The position numbers and the translations under genes are program-made. This document shows positions 52,935-61,682 of a stretch of 64,000 nucleotides of DNA, one piece after another (the stretch's first letter is position 1; every line of letters begins with the position of its first letter). The DNA comes from Streptomyces spinosus (GTDB lineage Bacteria > Actinomycetota > Actinomycetes > Streptomycetales > Streptomycetaceae): contig NZ_JAINRC010000009.1 in NCBI RefSeq assembly GCF_020400655.1, positions 310,001 through 374,000 of the forward strand, written 5' to 3'. The notes under the pieces are model-generated. The model was not told the origin of the DNA. It saw nothing but the letters and a program-made list of their open reading frames with translations, and searched no databases.

Positions 52935-55385
52935 GTGGTGAGTGAGGGCGCTGCGATCAGCGGGACGAGAACGGCGCCGCAGCGTGCCGAAGCCGCCCTC
53001 GCGTCGCTGATGGCGTCGCCGGCCACACCCGACCGGCTGCGCCGGGTGCTCGAACAGGCGCTCGTGTTCGCGGGCGCGTCCTTCGCCGGGGTGTACACGC
53101 CCGGCGACGACGCCACCGAACTCTGCCTCGCCGAGTCGGCCGGTCTGCCCCGCACCCTGTACGGCCTGCGGGACTGCTACCCGGCCGCCGGCACCTCCCC
53201 GGTCGCCGAGGCGCACCGCACCGGACTCCCGCGCTGGCTGGGCCCCGCCGAACTGGCCGCCGGCGCCGACTCCCGCCGTACCCCGTCCCCGGACTTCTCC
53301 GTGGCCGTCCTGCCGCTCGGCCCGGCGGGCGGCGGCTGTCTGCTGGCCGTCGGAGAGCAACCGGGCGGCTTCGGGACCGACGACCGGACCAGCCTGGAGC
53401 TGATCGCCCGCGCCGTGGCCGTCCCCGCCCCCGCCGTCGCCCGGGACACCGGCGAGCTGACCGAGGACGCCTTCAGCCTGATCATGGACACCGGCCGGGT
53501 GGAGGCCGGCGGGGCGATCCTGCGGCTGTTCGGGATCGACCGGGAGAGCTTCGACGGCCGCGTGGAGACCCTGCTCGGCCGCGCGGTGCCGGAGGACCTG
53601 CCCGCGCTGATGTCGGTGGTCGAGGCCGACCACATGTCCATCGGCGACCGCGAGCTGGAGTTCCGCATCCTCCAGCCCTCCGGTCCGCCCAGGTGGCTGC
53701 GGTTGCGCGGCCGGCTGCTGCCCGGCGGCGAGGGCCGCTCCGCCCGGCTCGTCGGCACCGTCGCCGACGCCTCCAGCATGCGCTCCGACGTCACCGACGT
53801 CGCCCGCGTGCAGCGCCTCGCCGCCGCCCTCGCCACCGCCGGCACCGTCAAGGACGTCGGCCAGGCCGTCGTGGCCGCCCTGCGCAAGCCGCTGCGGGCC
53901 GACCGGATCGCCCTGGCCGAACTGGAGAACGACCGGCTGGTCGTCACCGTCCTCGACCCGCCCGAACCCGAGGCCTGGCCCGAGGTGTGGCGCAGCGAGT
54001 GGCGCACCGAATGGCCCGACGCGCCGGTGCGCGCCATGCCCACCCTGGCCGCCGCGCTGCGCGAGGGCCGCGCCAGGATCTGGCCCGCCGGCTCACCGCT
54101 GGAGCCCGCCCTCGCCGAGGTCGGACCGGGCGGCCTCGCCGTGCTGCCGCTGCCCGCCGGCAGCCGCATGGCCGGCGCCTGCCTGGTCGGCTGGGACCGC
54201 CCGCACGACTTCGCCCCCGACGAACGCGCCCTGCTCACCGCCTGCGCCGGCCTGACCGGCCAGGCCCTGCTGCGCGCCCACGCCTTCGACGCCGAGCACG
54301 AACTCGTCGGCATGCTCCAGCGCACCCTGCTGCCCCGCCGGCTGCCCCGGCTGCCCGGCGCGGTCGCCGTCGCCCGCTACCTGCCCACCACGGCCGGCCT
54401 GGAGGTCGGCGGCGACTGGTACGACGTGATCCCGCTGGCCGACAACCACGTGGCCCTGGTGATCGGCGACGTCCAGGGCCACAACGCGGGCGCCGCCACC
54501 CTGATGGGCCAGATGCGCACCGCGCTGCGCGCCTACGCCGCCGAGGGCCACCCCCCGGACGTCGTCGTGGCGCACGCCAACCGGCTGCTGCTGGACATGG
54601 AGACCGACCTCTTCGCCACCTGCGCCTACGTCGACGTCGACGTCGAGCAGGGCACCGCCTGGTGCGTCCGCGCCGGGCACGTGCAGCCGGTGCTGCGCCA
54701 CCCGGACGGCACCGCCGAGATCGTGCGGGCGGAGGGCGGCCCACCGCTGGGGGTCCTCGCCCAGGCCGAGTTCCCGATGACCCCGCTGCGGCTCCAGCCC
54801 GGCACCGTGATCGCGCTGACCACCGACGGCCTGGTGGAGTCACCGGAGACCGACCTCGACGCCGGCATGGACCGGCTGGCCCGCGAACTGGCCGCCGCCG
54901 ACCCCGCCCACCTCGGCCTGGTCGCCGACGCCCTGCTCACCGGCGCCCACCGCGACGACGACGTGGCGCTGCTGCTCATGCGCTACGACGGACTGGCGGT
55001 ACGCCCGCTCCGGGAGAGCTGGACGGTGTGGCGGGTGCCGGAGGCGGTCCGGCACGCCCGCCGCTTCACCCGGCGCACTCTGCGTGCCTGGGGCGTGCCC
55101 GGGGACACGATCGACGCGGCCCTGCTGGTCGTGTCCGAACTCGTCACCAACGCCCTGGTGCACACCGGCGGCCAGGTGCGGCTCGATCTCAGCCTGGTCA
55201 ACCACCGGCTGCGGCTCGCCGTCGCCGACACCTCCCCGCGCAGCCCCGTCAAGCCGACCAGCATCGGCTGGGAGGCCACCGGCGGCCGGGGCATCCTGCT
55301 GGTGGAGGCGGTGTCGGCGGCCTGGGGCACGGTCCCGGTCAGCGGCGGCAAACAGGTCTGGGCGGACCTCGGACCGGGCCGCTGA
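52935..55385 (+). CDS. Multi-sensor PP2C (SpoIIE) phosphatase with HATPase domain
   Basis: 816-residue cytoplasmic regulator. Order: GAF-like (about 20-175), PAS (about 185-280), GAF (about 290-445), SpoIIE/PP2C (about 460-690) and an anti-sigma-type HATPase_c domain (about 695-816). Phosphatase motifs: GGDWYDVI, IGDVQGHN, TTDGLVE and RDDDVALLL. ATPase motifs: VVSELVTNALVH (N box) and GGRGILLVEAV. A phosphatase and an anti-sigma-like kinase in one chain suggest a self-contained partner switch acting on an anti-anti-sigma factor elsewhere. The start is uncertain: tandem GTGs at 52935 and 52938 lack a clear ribosome site. The frame is open far upstream across the GNAT gene, but that part is a shadow. 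Confidence 0.88.
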   Translation: MVSEGAAISGTRTAPQRAEAALASLMASPATPDRLRRVLEQALVFAGASFAGVYTPGDDATELCLAESAGLPRTLYGLRDCYPAAGTSPVAEAHRTGLPRWLGPAELAAGADSRRTPSPDFSVAVLPLGPAGGGCLLAVGEQPGGFGTDDRTSLELIARAVAVPAPAVARDTGELTEDAFSLIMDTGRVEAGGAILRLFGIDRESFDGRVETLLGRAVPEDLPALMSVVEADHMSIGDRELEFRILQPSGPPRWLRLRGRLLPGGEGRSARLVGTVADASSMRSDVTDVARVQRLAAALATAGTVKDVGQAVVAALRKPLRADRIALAELENDRLVVTVLDPPEPEAWPEVWRSEWRTEWPDAPVRAMPTLAAALREGRARIWPAGSPLEPALAEVGPGGLAVLPLPAGSRMAGACLVGWDRPHDFAPDERALLTACAGLTGQALLRAHAFDAEHELVGMLQRTLLPRRLPRLPGAVAVARYLPTTAGLEVGGDWYDVIPLADNHVALVIGDVQGHNAGAATLMGQMRTALRAYAAEGHPPDVVVAHANRLLLDMETDLFATCAYVDVDVEQGTAWCVRAGHVQPVLRHPDGTAEIVRAEGGPPLGVLAQAEFPMTPLRLQPGTVIALTTDGLVESPETDLDAGMDRLARELAAADPAHLGLVADALLTGAHRDDDVALLLMRYDGLAVRPLRESWTVWRVPEAVRHARRFTRRTLRAWGVPGDTIDAALLVVSELVTNALVHTGGQVRLDLSLVNHRLRLAVADTSPRSPVKPTSIGWEATGGRGILLVEAVSAAWGTVPVSGGKQVWADLGPGR

Positions 55386-55466
55386 CCCGCCACTCGGGTA
55401 CGGGTGGCGGCGGTCCCGGCAGGTCGCGGTGGGCGCGCGGACCGGACCTGCCTAGGGTCGGTTGGC

Positions 55467-55739
55467 GTGTCGCACACCTTCGAAGAACTGGTCGCCAAGC
55501 AGCGCGCGGCCGCCGCCGCCCACGCCCAGGTGCAGGAACTGCGGGACGCCTACGGTCCGCCGGCCGAGCGGCGGATGACCGGCGCCCAGTCGGGCACCTA
55601 CGAGACCGCCCTGCGGGCCTGGCGGGACCTCGCCCGCGAAGTGCAGACGGCGGTGAGCGAGTACGCCCGGCAGACCGGCCGGCCACGGGCCGAGGTCGAG
55701 GCGGAGGTGGAGCGGGCGGCGACGGAGGAAACGGACTGA
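55467..55739 (+). CDS. Small conserved streptomycete protein, helical
   Basis: 90 residues, starting VSHTFEELVAKQRAAAAAHA. Nearly all helix-forming, with heptad-like spacing of hydrophobics and a run of Glu, Arg and Ala, so a coiled coil or helical hairpin is likely. No Cys, no membrane segment, no catalytic motif. GTG chosen because the recognisable protein-like part begins there; the ribosome site is poor. I recall similar hypothetical proteins in Streptomyces but no function. Confidence 0.7.
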   Translation: MSHTFEELVAKQRAAAAAHAQVQELRDAYGPPAERRMTGAQSGTYETALRAWRDLAREVQTAVSEYARQTGRPRAEVEAEVERAATEETD

Positions 55740-56081
55740 TCGACAGCCGGGCCCGGTCGTGCGCCGCGGCCCGGCCTGGCCGTGACCTGCGCTCCGGGCC
55801 GGCCGTGGGCGGGTGCCGGGCTCGGTCGTGGCCCGGGGCCGGGTCCGGTCGTGGGCTCGGTCCGGGGGTGGTCGTGCCCCGCAGCCGGGGCCTGGCCGCG
55901 CGCTCGGGCCGGGCCTTGGTCGCGGCCCACGGCTGCACCTGGCCAAGGTCGACGGCCGCACCTGGCCACGGCCCCCGGGCCCGCCCGGCCGAGACCCTCG
56001 ACCGCACCTGCCGCCCGCCACCCACCGGCCCGTTCGGGTGGGCCCGCGCATCCGTCGCGTCGCGCCGGGTACCCGGTGGTC
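55740..56081. other. Degenerate GC-rich repeat region
   Basis: 342 bases with no gene. Made of diverged copies of elements such as GGTCGTGGGCTCGG and GGCCGGGTCCGG in the left part and a twice-repeated GCACCTGGCCA near 55933 and 55968. Open frames through it are shadows. Confidence 0.6.
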
Positions 56082-56450
56082 ATGAACAACGCCATGTACG
56101 AAGCGGCCACGGGTGCCCAGGTCTTCGGTTACGCCCTGATCCTGATCGCCGGAGTGGCCTGCGTCGCGGGACTCATCTGGGCCTTCCGGCTGGGCTTCAA
56201 GGTGCGCGAGCGGGAGCCGGCGCCGCCGCGGCCCGACGAGCAGCCGAAGATGCCGCCGTCCGGGCCGGTGTACGAGACCCACGAGGTGCGTGAGCCCGAC
56301 GAGGTGCCCCGGGCCGCCGACGAGGGCGAGCGCCTCACCCCCCACCAGCTCGGCAACGTCGGCACCAAGCGCGCCGACGACCAGCGCCGCCCCCGCTGGT
56401 CGCCCGGGTCCAGCGGGTCCTTCGGCGGTGGCGGAGGCGGCCGTACCTGA
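56082..56450 (+). CDS. DUF6479-family small membrane protein
   Basis: 122 residues. One transmembrane helix (about 14-36, GYALILIAGVACVAGLIWAF), then a basic stop and a hydrophilic cytoplasmic tail with REPAPPRPDEQP, then RLTPHQLGNVGTKR and a final GSSGSFGGGG. This layout and the LTPHQLGN motif match DUF6479, a family common in Streptomyces and without known function. ATG is at the start of the conserved part; a weak ribosome site precedes it. Single gene. Confidence 0.85.
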   Translation: MNNAMYEAATGAQVFGYALILIAGVACVAGLIWAFRLGFKVREREPAPPRPDEQPKMPPSGPVYETHEVREPDEVPRAADEGERLTPHQLGNVGTKRADDQRRPRWSPGSSGSFGGGGGGRT

Positions 56451-56593
56451 CCCGGGGGCCGCACCCGGCCCGGTGCGCGGCGCCGCCGTGTTTGCGGGCC
56501 GCCCGCCCCGGGGACCCGGCGGGGCACACGGCTCACCCCGGGCCCGGGCGATCCCGCGAACGGCGCCCGCGGCGGGCGGAACGCAGAAGGAAG

Positions 56594-56779
56594 ATGAACG
56601 ACGTGACCGCGCATGCCAGTGAGAAACCGGCCGTACCCGACGCGGAGACGGACTGGGCCCAGGCCCGCCGCCGGCGCGACCGGGGAGTGCGCACCTGCGT
56701 GCCCGCCGTCCAGGACCGCGCCTCCGCGCAGTGGCAGGGCCCGGGCCCCGAGGACAACATCGTGCGCGGCGAGGACTGA
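56594..56779 (+). CDS. Small hypothetical protein
   Basis: 61 residues, charged, with central ARRRRDRGVRTC and a C-terminal QWQGPGPEDNIVRGED. GAAGGAAG lies just before the ATG. No domain recognised. The composition is protein-like and the ribosome site good, so probably real. Followed after 51 bases by the dehydratase gene. Confidence 0.55.
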   Translation: MNDVTAHASEKPAVPDAETDWAQARRRRDRGVRTCVPAVQDRASAQWQGPGPEDNIVRGED

Positions 56780-56830
56780 ACCCCGAGGGGACGACCGGAC
56801 GTCGTCACGCCCCGCGGTCATACTCCGGTC

Positions 56831-57802
56831 ATGAACCTGCTCGTCACCGGCGCCGCCGGCTTCATCGGCTCCCACTACGTGCGCGGGCTCCTCGCGGCCG
56901 ACGCGCCGGACGCACCCCACATCACCGTGCTCGACAAGCTCACCTACGCGGGCACGCTCACCAACCTCCCCGTCGGCCACCCCCGGCTGGACTTCGTGCA
57001 CGGGGACGTCTGTGACGCGGGCCTGGTCGGCGAACTGATGGCGGACGCCGACCAGGTGGTGCACTTCGCCGCGGAGTCGCACGTCGACCGGTCGATCGAG
57101 GAGGCCGGGGAGTTCGTCCGCACCAACGTGCTCGGCACCCAGACCTTGCTGGACGCGGCCCTGCGGCACGGCACCGGCCCGTTCGTGCACGTCTCCACCG
57201 ACGAGGTCTACGGCTCCCTGCGGACCGGATCCTGGTTCGAGACCCAGCCGCTCGCGCCCAACTCGCCGTACGCCGCGTCGAAGGCCTCCGCCGACCTCAT
57301 CGCCCTCGCCCACCACCGCACCCACGGCCTGGACGTGCGGATCACCCGCTGCTCCAACAACTACGGGCCGCGCCAGTTCCCCGAGAAGGTGATCCCGCTC
57401 TTCGTGACCAACCTCCTCGACGGCCTGCCCGTGCCGCTGTACGGCGACGGGCACCACGTCCGCGACTGGCTGCACGTCGACGACCATTGCCACGGCGTCG
57501 ACCTGGTCCGCACGCAGGGCCGCCCCGGCGAGGTCTACCACCTCGGCGGCGGCACGGAGCTGACCAACAAGGAGCTGACCGGCCTGCTGCTGGAGGCGTG
57601 CGGGGCGGGCTGGGAACACGTGGTGCACGTGCCCGACCGCAAGGGCCACGACCTGCGCTACTCGCTCGACTGGAGCAAGGCCCGCGACGAACTCGGCTAC
57701 CGGCCGCGCCGCGACTTCACCACGGGCCTCGCCGAGACGGTGGCCTGGTACCGCGCCCACCGGTCCTGGTGGGAGCCGCTCAAGCGGCGCACCGCCCGCT
57801 GA
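56831..57802 (+). CDS. rfbB: dTDP-glucose 4,6-dehydratase
   Basis: 323-residue extended short-chain dehydrogenase. GAAGFIGS near the start binds NAD; VSTDEVYG carries the catalytic Thr-Asp-Glu of dehydratases; YAASK gives the Tyr and Lys; NNYGPRQFPEKVIPLF is a nucleotide-sugar binding signature. The reaction is dTDP-glucose to dTDP-4-keto-6-deoxyglucose, the first committed step to deoxysugars. No partner (RfbA, RfbC, RfbD or glycosyltransferase) lies in the window, so it is an orphan here. It may serve cell-wall sugar or a distant cluster. A link to the peptide is not shown. Confidence 0.93.
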   Translation: MNLLVTGAAGFIGSHYVRGLLAADAPDAPHITVLDKLTYAGTLTNLPVGHPRLDFVHGDVCDAGLVGELMADADQVVHFAAESHVDRSIEEAGEFVRTNVLGTQTLLDAALRHGTGPFVHVSTDEVYGSLRTGSWFETQPLAPNSPYAASKASADLIALAHHRTHGLDVRITRCSNNYGPRQFPEKVIPLFVTNLLDGLPVPLYGDGHHVRDWLHVDDHCHGVDLVRTQGRPGEVYHLGGGTELTNKELTGLLLEACGAGWEHVVHVPDRKGHDLRYSLDWSKARDELGYRPRRDFTTGLAETVAWYRAHRSWWEPLKRRTAR

Positions 57803-57828
57803 GCGGGCGGAGTCCGCCGCGGCCCGCA

Positions 57829-57857
57829 CCCCCGGACCGGGGACGCCGGTCCGGGGG
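57829..57857. terminator. Bidirectional terminator between convergent genes
   Basis: A perfect 12-bp stem (CCCCCGGACCGG with its complement) and five-base loop between the dehydratase (57802) and the minus-strand isochorismatase-like gene (57877). Confidence 0.9.
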
Positions 57858-57876
57858 ACGGCGCCCGGCCCGGCGG

Positions 57877-58461
57877 TCAGGCGTGGGTCTTGGCCAGCAG
57901 TTCCAGGATCTCGTCCGTCGTGCCGGTCTCGCCGAGCCGCGGGAAGATGCGCTCGACGCTGTTGACGTGCGCGTCCGCGTCCGCGTCCGCCATGGCGTCC
58001 GTGGCGAGGGTGACGTGGTAGCCGTGCGCGTAGGCGTCGCGCGCGGTGGACTCCACGCCGATGCTGGTGGCGATGCCGGTCAGCACGATCTGCGTGATGC
58101 CCCGGCGGCGGAGCTGGACGTCCAGGTCGGTGCCGTGGAAGGCGCTCCAGTTGTGCTTGGTGACACGGATGTCGCCGGGGTGTCCGGACAGGTCGTCGAC
58201 GACGACGTCCCAGCCCTCCGGGAAGGCGAGCCCGCGCGGCTGGCGCTCGGTGCGGCCCGGGACGGCGTCCGCCCCGTCCGCTGCGAAGGAGACCCGCACC
58301 AGGACCACGGGCAGCCCGTGCGAGCGGAAGGCGTCGGCGAGCGCGGACGTGCGGGAGACGATCTCGGCGCCCGGGTACGGCTGGGTGGGCATGGCCACGA
58401 TGCCGTTCTGGAGGTCGATCGCGACGAGGGCGGTACGGGGGTCGAGCGTGGTGAGCGACAT
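57877..58461 (-). CDS. Isochorismatase-like hydrolase family protein lacking the Cys nucleophile
   Basis: 194 residues with the Rossmann-like cysteine-hydrolase fold. VAIDLQNGIV carries the conserved Asp, RVTKHNWSAFHGTDL the Lys. At the nucleophile position (GVATxxCV in amidases) the protein has GIATSIGV, so Gly replaces Cys, as in isochorismatases such as PhzD. Either it uses a water-based mechanism on an enol ether or is not an amidase. The ATG is eight bases after the MFS stop, so it is the third gene of the MarR-MFS operon. Confidence 0.87.
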   Translation of the reverse strand: MSLTTLDPRTALVAIDLQNGIVAMPTQPYPGAEIVSRTSALADAFRSHGLPVVLVRVSFAADGADAVPGRTERQPRGLAFPEGWDVVVDDLSGHPGDIRVTKHNWSAFHGTDLDVQLRRRGITQIVLTGIATSIGVESTARDAYAHGYHVTLATDAMADADADAHVNSVERIFPRLGETGTTDEILELLAKTHA

Positions 58462-58468
58462 GGGTCGG

Positions 58469-59863
58469 TCAGGCCTTTCGGGTGTCTCGGGTGGCCGGCC
58501 GGCCGAGGGACCGGTCGGGCAGGATCGTCGCCAGCAGCAGTGCGGAGCCGGCGAGCATGAACAGGGCCAGGCCGTGCAGCCCGGCCGTGTCGGCGCGGTG
58601 CGGGTAGAACGCCGCGGTGGCGGCGGACGCGGCCAGTGCGCCGAGGTACGTGAAGGTCCGCAGCAGCCCGGCCGCGGAGGCGATCCGCTCCGGCTCGGCC
58701 TGCCGGTACAGCGCGTTCTGCGTGGCCAGGCCGATCAGCCCCTGCGGGACGCCGAGCAGCACACCGACCGCGAGCAGCAGCCAGAACGGGCTGCGGTCGC
58801 CGATCACGAACAGCACCGCGCAGCCCACGAGCTGGAGGACGGAAGCCGTGAGCAGTTTGGCGCGCACCGCCTCCCGGCGCCCGGTCAGCGCGGAGGCGGT
58901 GAGCGCCGCCGCCGACAGCGGCAGCAGCGCGAGCCCGGCCGTGGAGGCGCCGAGCCCGCGGCCCTGCTCCAGCCACTGCGTGTAGCCGTACATGAAGGCG
59001 TAGGCGGTGGTGTAGCCGAGCAACTGGCGCACGTAGGTGGCGAGCAGCGGCCCGTTGCCGCCGAGGACGCGCAGGTCGATGAACGGGTCCGGCGTCCGCA
59101 GCTCGCGTAGCGCGAAGCCGGCGGCGGCCGCGGCGGACAGCACCGGCAGGTACCAGCGGCCGGTCCGCGGCTCCATCAGGAACAGCATCAGCGCGATCAG
59201 CAGGACGGCGAACAGCGCCATGCCGGGCACGTCCAGGCCGCGCCGCCGGGTCACGGACCGGGGCAGCCGCAGCGCGCCGAGCACCAGACAGGCCGCCGAC
59301 AGCGGCACGTTGACGGTGAACACGGCCCGCCAGCCGCCCAGTTGGATCAGCAGCCCGCCGAGCGCGGGCCCGACGACGGCCACCGTCTGGTTGGCCACGG
59401 CGAGCGCGGTCAGCACGCCCGCCGGGCTGTCCCGCCCGGTGCGTTCGGCCTCGGCGCGGGTCAGCCGCATCGCCGCCGGGTACGCCGCCGACGTGCCGAG
59501 GCCCAGCAGCACCCGGGCCGCGATCAGCGCGCCGAGCGAGGGGGCGAGCGCGCCGAGCAGACCGGCGAAGCCGACCAGGGCCGTACCGGCGAGGTAGAGC
59601 CGGCGCGGGCCGTACATGTCCACCAGGCGGCCGATGACGGGCTGGCCGACGGCGGTCGCCACGTAGAGCGCCGAGACCAGCCACACCGTCTCGGCGGGCG
59701 GCGCGCCGAACGCCACGCCGATCGGCACGAGCGTCACGGCGATCATCGAGGAGTTGACCGGGTTCAGGACCGAGCCGAGGATCATCGGCGGGATGAGCCG
59801 GCGGTCGAACCCGTCGGGGGAGGGGCCGGCGGCCCGGGTGCGGGCGGTGAGCCTCGGTATCAC
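58469..59863 (-). CDS. MFS drug:H+ antiporter-type transporter
   Basis: 464 residues with about 12-14 hydrophobic helices. Motifs: LVSALYVATAVGQPVIGRLVDMYGPRRLY (begins helix 2 and loop 2-3 signature) and VVGPALGGLLIQLGGWRAVFTVNVP, the helix-5 antiporter signature of DHA-type exporters. GTG start overlaps the TGA of the MarR gene as GTGA, so the two are translationally coupled. Context (MarR repressor, hydrolase-like protein) indicates an inducible export and detoxification operon. Substrate unknown. Confidence 0.92.
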   Translation of the reverse strand: MIPRLTARTRAAGPSPDGFDRRLIPPMILGSVLNPVNSSMIAVTLVPIGVAFGAPPAETVWLVSALYVATAVGQPVIGRLVDMYGPRRLYLAGTALVGFAGLLGALAPSLGALIAARVLLGLGTSAAYPAAMRLTRAEAERTGRDSPAGVLTALAVANQTVAVVGPALGGLLIQLGGWRAVFTVNVPLSAACLVLGALRLPRSVTRRRGLDVPGMALFAVLLIALMLFLMEPRTGRWYLPVLSAAAAAGFALRELRTPDPFIDLRVLGGNGPLLATYVRQLLGYTTAYAFMYGYTQWLEQGRGLGASTAGLALLPLSAAALTASALTGRREAVRAKLLTASVLQLVGCAVLFVIGDRSPFWLLLAVGVLLGVPQGLIGLATQNALYRQAEPERIASAAGLLRTFTYLGALAASAATAAFYPHRADTAGLHGLALFMLAGSALLLATILPDRSLGRPATRDTRKA

Positions 59864-60297
59864 GGCCGGGACAGCCGTTCCATCAGCTCCAGCGCCGAGA
59901 GGACGGTCTGCCGCTCCTCCTCGGTGTAGCGGTCCTGGAAGGCGCGGGCGAGCCACTCCTCGCGCACCTGCCGGTTGCCCTCGATCCGGGCCCGGCCGGC
60001 GTCGGTCAGCGTGACCAGCTGGCGGCGGCCGTCGTCGGGGTCCGGGGCCCGGCGGACCAGCCCGTGCTGCTCCAGGGCGGCCAGCGTGGTGGCCATGGAC
60101 TGCGGGCGCACCCCCTCCGCGGCGGCGAGCGCGCTCGCGGTGGCCGCGCCGTGCTTGCCGACCAGGGTGAGCGCCGACTCCTGCGACGGGCTGAGGTCGG
60201 CGTCCTGCGCCACCTCGCGGATACGGCGCCGCAGCCTGCTGAACACCACGCGCAGGTCGCGTGCGGCGCGGGCGGCGGAGTCGGAGATGTCAGCCAT
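59860..60297 (-). CDS. MarR-family transcriptional regulator
   Basis: 145-residue dimeric winged-helix protein. SPSQESALTLVGKHGAATAS and VRPQSMATTLAALEQHGLVRR form the helix-turn-helix, followed by the wing DPDDGRRQLVTLTDAGR. First gene of a MarR-MFS-isochorismatase-like operon. The promoter (TGGACA, 17-base spacer, TAGTCT) would start the transcript at or next to the ATG, giving a leaderless mRNA, which fits the lack of a ribosome site. A palindrome overlaps the -35 box, so autorepression with ligand release is likely. Confidence 0.92.
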   Translation of the reverse strand: MADISDSAARAARDLRVVFSRLRRRIREVAQDADLSPSQESALTLVGKHGAATASALAAAEGVRPQSMATTLAALEQHGLVRRAPDPDDGRRQLVTLTDAGRARIEGNRQVREEWLARAFQDRYTEEERQTVLSALELMERLSRP

Positions 60298-60303
60298 GTC
60301 GCC

Positions 60304-60332
60304 AGACTAGGACCGACAGCACAAACTGTCCA
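60304..60332 (-). promoter_or_regulatory. Promoter of the marR operon, leaderless
   Basis: Reading the minus strand: TGGACA (60332-60327), 17-base spacer, TAGTCT (60309-60304), then six bases to the ATG at 60297. Both hexamers are close to the housekeeping consensus for GC-rich actinobacteria. Confidence 0.6.
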
Positions 60333-60349
60333 GTTGAAACTGTTCAGTT
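60324..60349. promoter_or_regulatory. Paired MarR operator palindromes
   Basis: Two 12-bp near-palindromes AACTGTCCAGTT (60324-60335) and AACTGTTCAGTT (60338-60349), centres 14 bases apart. They sit between divergent marR and SDR genes and overlap the marR -35 box. A TTGACT at 60350-60355 may be the -35 of the divergent transcript. Confidence 0.75.
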
Positions 60350-60506
60350 TTGACTGTCTGTTTGCCGGGGTACTCAACGGACCTCGGACAGCGCGGCGGC
60401 CCGGCACTCTTCCGCGTACGGAGCGAAGCGAGGAGCACGGATGACCCCTCCGGACAGGTCCGGCCTGGAGGCGGCCGGACTGCGCCGGACGAGGAGGTGA
60501 CAGGAG

Positions 60507-60632
60507 GTGACCCTGAGCGGCCGGCCGGCCGCCGAGACCCCGGACACCGCCGTCCCCGCCGTGCCCACCGGCACACCCGGCCTCGGCCCGGCCCCCGGGG
60601 AGGAACGGGCGGCGCCCTACGGGGCGGACTGA
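60507..60632 (+). CDS. Possible 41-residue small protein
   Basis: Frame starting GTG ACC CTG (VTLSGRPAAETP) and ending APYGAD, preceded by AGGAGG nine bases upstream and ending 30 bases before the SDR start codon. Pro/Ala/Gly-rich with no domain. Ribosome site good, coding evidence weak; could be leader sequence only. Confidence 0.3.
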   Translation: MTLSGRPAAETPDTAVPAVPTGTPGLGPAPGEERAAPYGAD

Positions 60633-60662
60633 CAGACACCGCGTACGCAGGAGGAGAGGAAC

Positions 60663-61673
60663 ATGCCCCCCACCGTCGTCATCACCGGCGCCAGCGCCGG
60701 CATCGGCCGCGCCACCGCCCGCCTGTACGCCAGGCGCGGCGCCGACGTCGTCCTGGTCGCGCGCGGCGAGGGCGGCCTGGAGGCGGCGGCCGACGAGGTC
60801 GCGGCGCTCGGCGGACGGCCGCTGGTACAGCCCGCCGACGTGGCCGACCCGGCCCGGACGGAGGCCGTCGCCGAGGCCGCGGAGAAGGAGTTCGGTCCCA
60901 TCGACACCTGGATCAACTGCGCCTTCGCCAGCGTGTTCGCGCCGTTCGAGGAGATCACCCCCGAGGAGTACCGGCGGATCACCGAGGTGACCTACCTCGG
61001 CTTCGTCAACGGCACGCGGTCCGCCCTGAAGCGCATGCTCCCCCGCGACCAGGGCACGATCGTGCAGGTCGGCTCCGCGCTCGGGGAACGCTCGATCCCC
61101 CTGCAGTCGGCGTACTGCGGAGCCAAGCACGCCATCAACGGCTTCACCTCCTCCCTGCGCACGGAACTGCTGCACCGGGGCAGCAACGTGCGCGTCACCG
61201 TCGCCCAGATGCCCGCCGTCAACACGCCCCAGTTCGAATGGGTCCGCTCGCGTCTCGCCAGGCACCCCATGCCGGTCCCGCCGATCTACCAGCCCGAGGT
61301 GGCCGCGCGGGGCGTGCTGTACGCCGCCGACCACCCGGGCCGCAAGCAGTACTACGTCGGCGCGTCCACCGTCGCCACCATCTGGGCCAACCGGTTCGTC
61401 CCCGCGCTGCTCGACCGCTACCTGGCCCGCACCGGCTACGACTCCCAGCAGACCGACCGCATCCCGCCCGCCGGCCTGGACAACCTGTTCGAGCCGGTGG
61501 ACCGCGAGATCGCCGACGACCAGGGCGCCCACGGCGCCTTCGACGACACCGCCCACGCCCGCTCCTGGCAGGAGACCCTGGTCCGGCACCCCGCCGCCAC
61601 CGCGCTCGGCGCGGGCGTCGCGCTGCTGGGCACCGTACGCGGCGTCCGCCGCCTCACCTCCTCCTGCGCGTAG
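60663..61673 (+). CDS. Short-chain dehydrogenase/reductase with C-terminal extension
   Basis: 336 residues. TGASAGIGRATA is the NAD(P)-binding motif, and Ser (VGSALGER) with YCGAK gives the catalytic Ser-Tyr-Lys. The Asn of the usual NNA-like motif is in WINCAF. After the roughly 240-residue Rossmann domain there is an extension of about 90 residues ending in a hydrophobic segment (ATALGAGVALLGTV), perhaps for membrane contact. GGAGGAG precedes the ATG. Divergent from the marR operon and possibly under the same operator. Substrate unknown. Confidence 0.9.
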   Translation: MPPTVVITGASAGIGRATARLYARRGADVVLVARGEGGLEAAADEVAALGGRPLVQPADVADPARTEAVAEAAEKEFGPIDTWINCAFASVFAPFEEITPEEYRRITEVTYLGFVNGTRSALKRMLPRDQGTIVQVGSALGERSIPLQSAYCGAKHAINGFTSSLRTELLHRGSNVRVTVAQMPAVNTPQFEWVRSRLARHPMPVPPIYQPEVAARGVLYAADHPGRKQYYVGASTVATIWANRFVPALLDRYLARTGYDSQQTDRIPPAGLDNLFEPVDREIADDQGAHGAFDDTAHARSWQETLVRHPAATALGAGVALLGTVRGVRRLTSSCA

Positions 61674-61682
61674 GCCGGCGAG

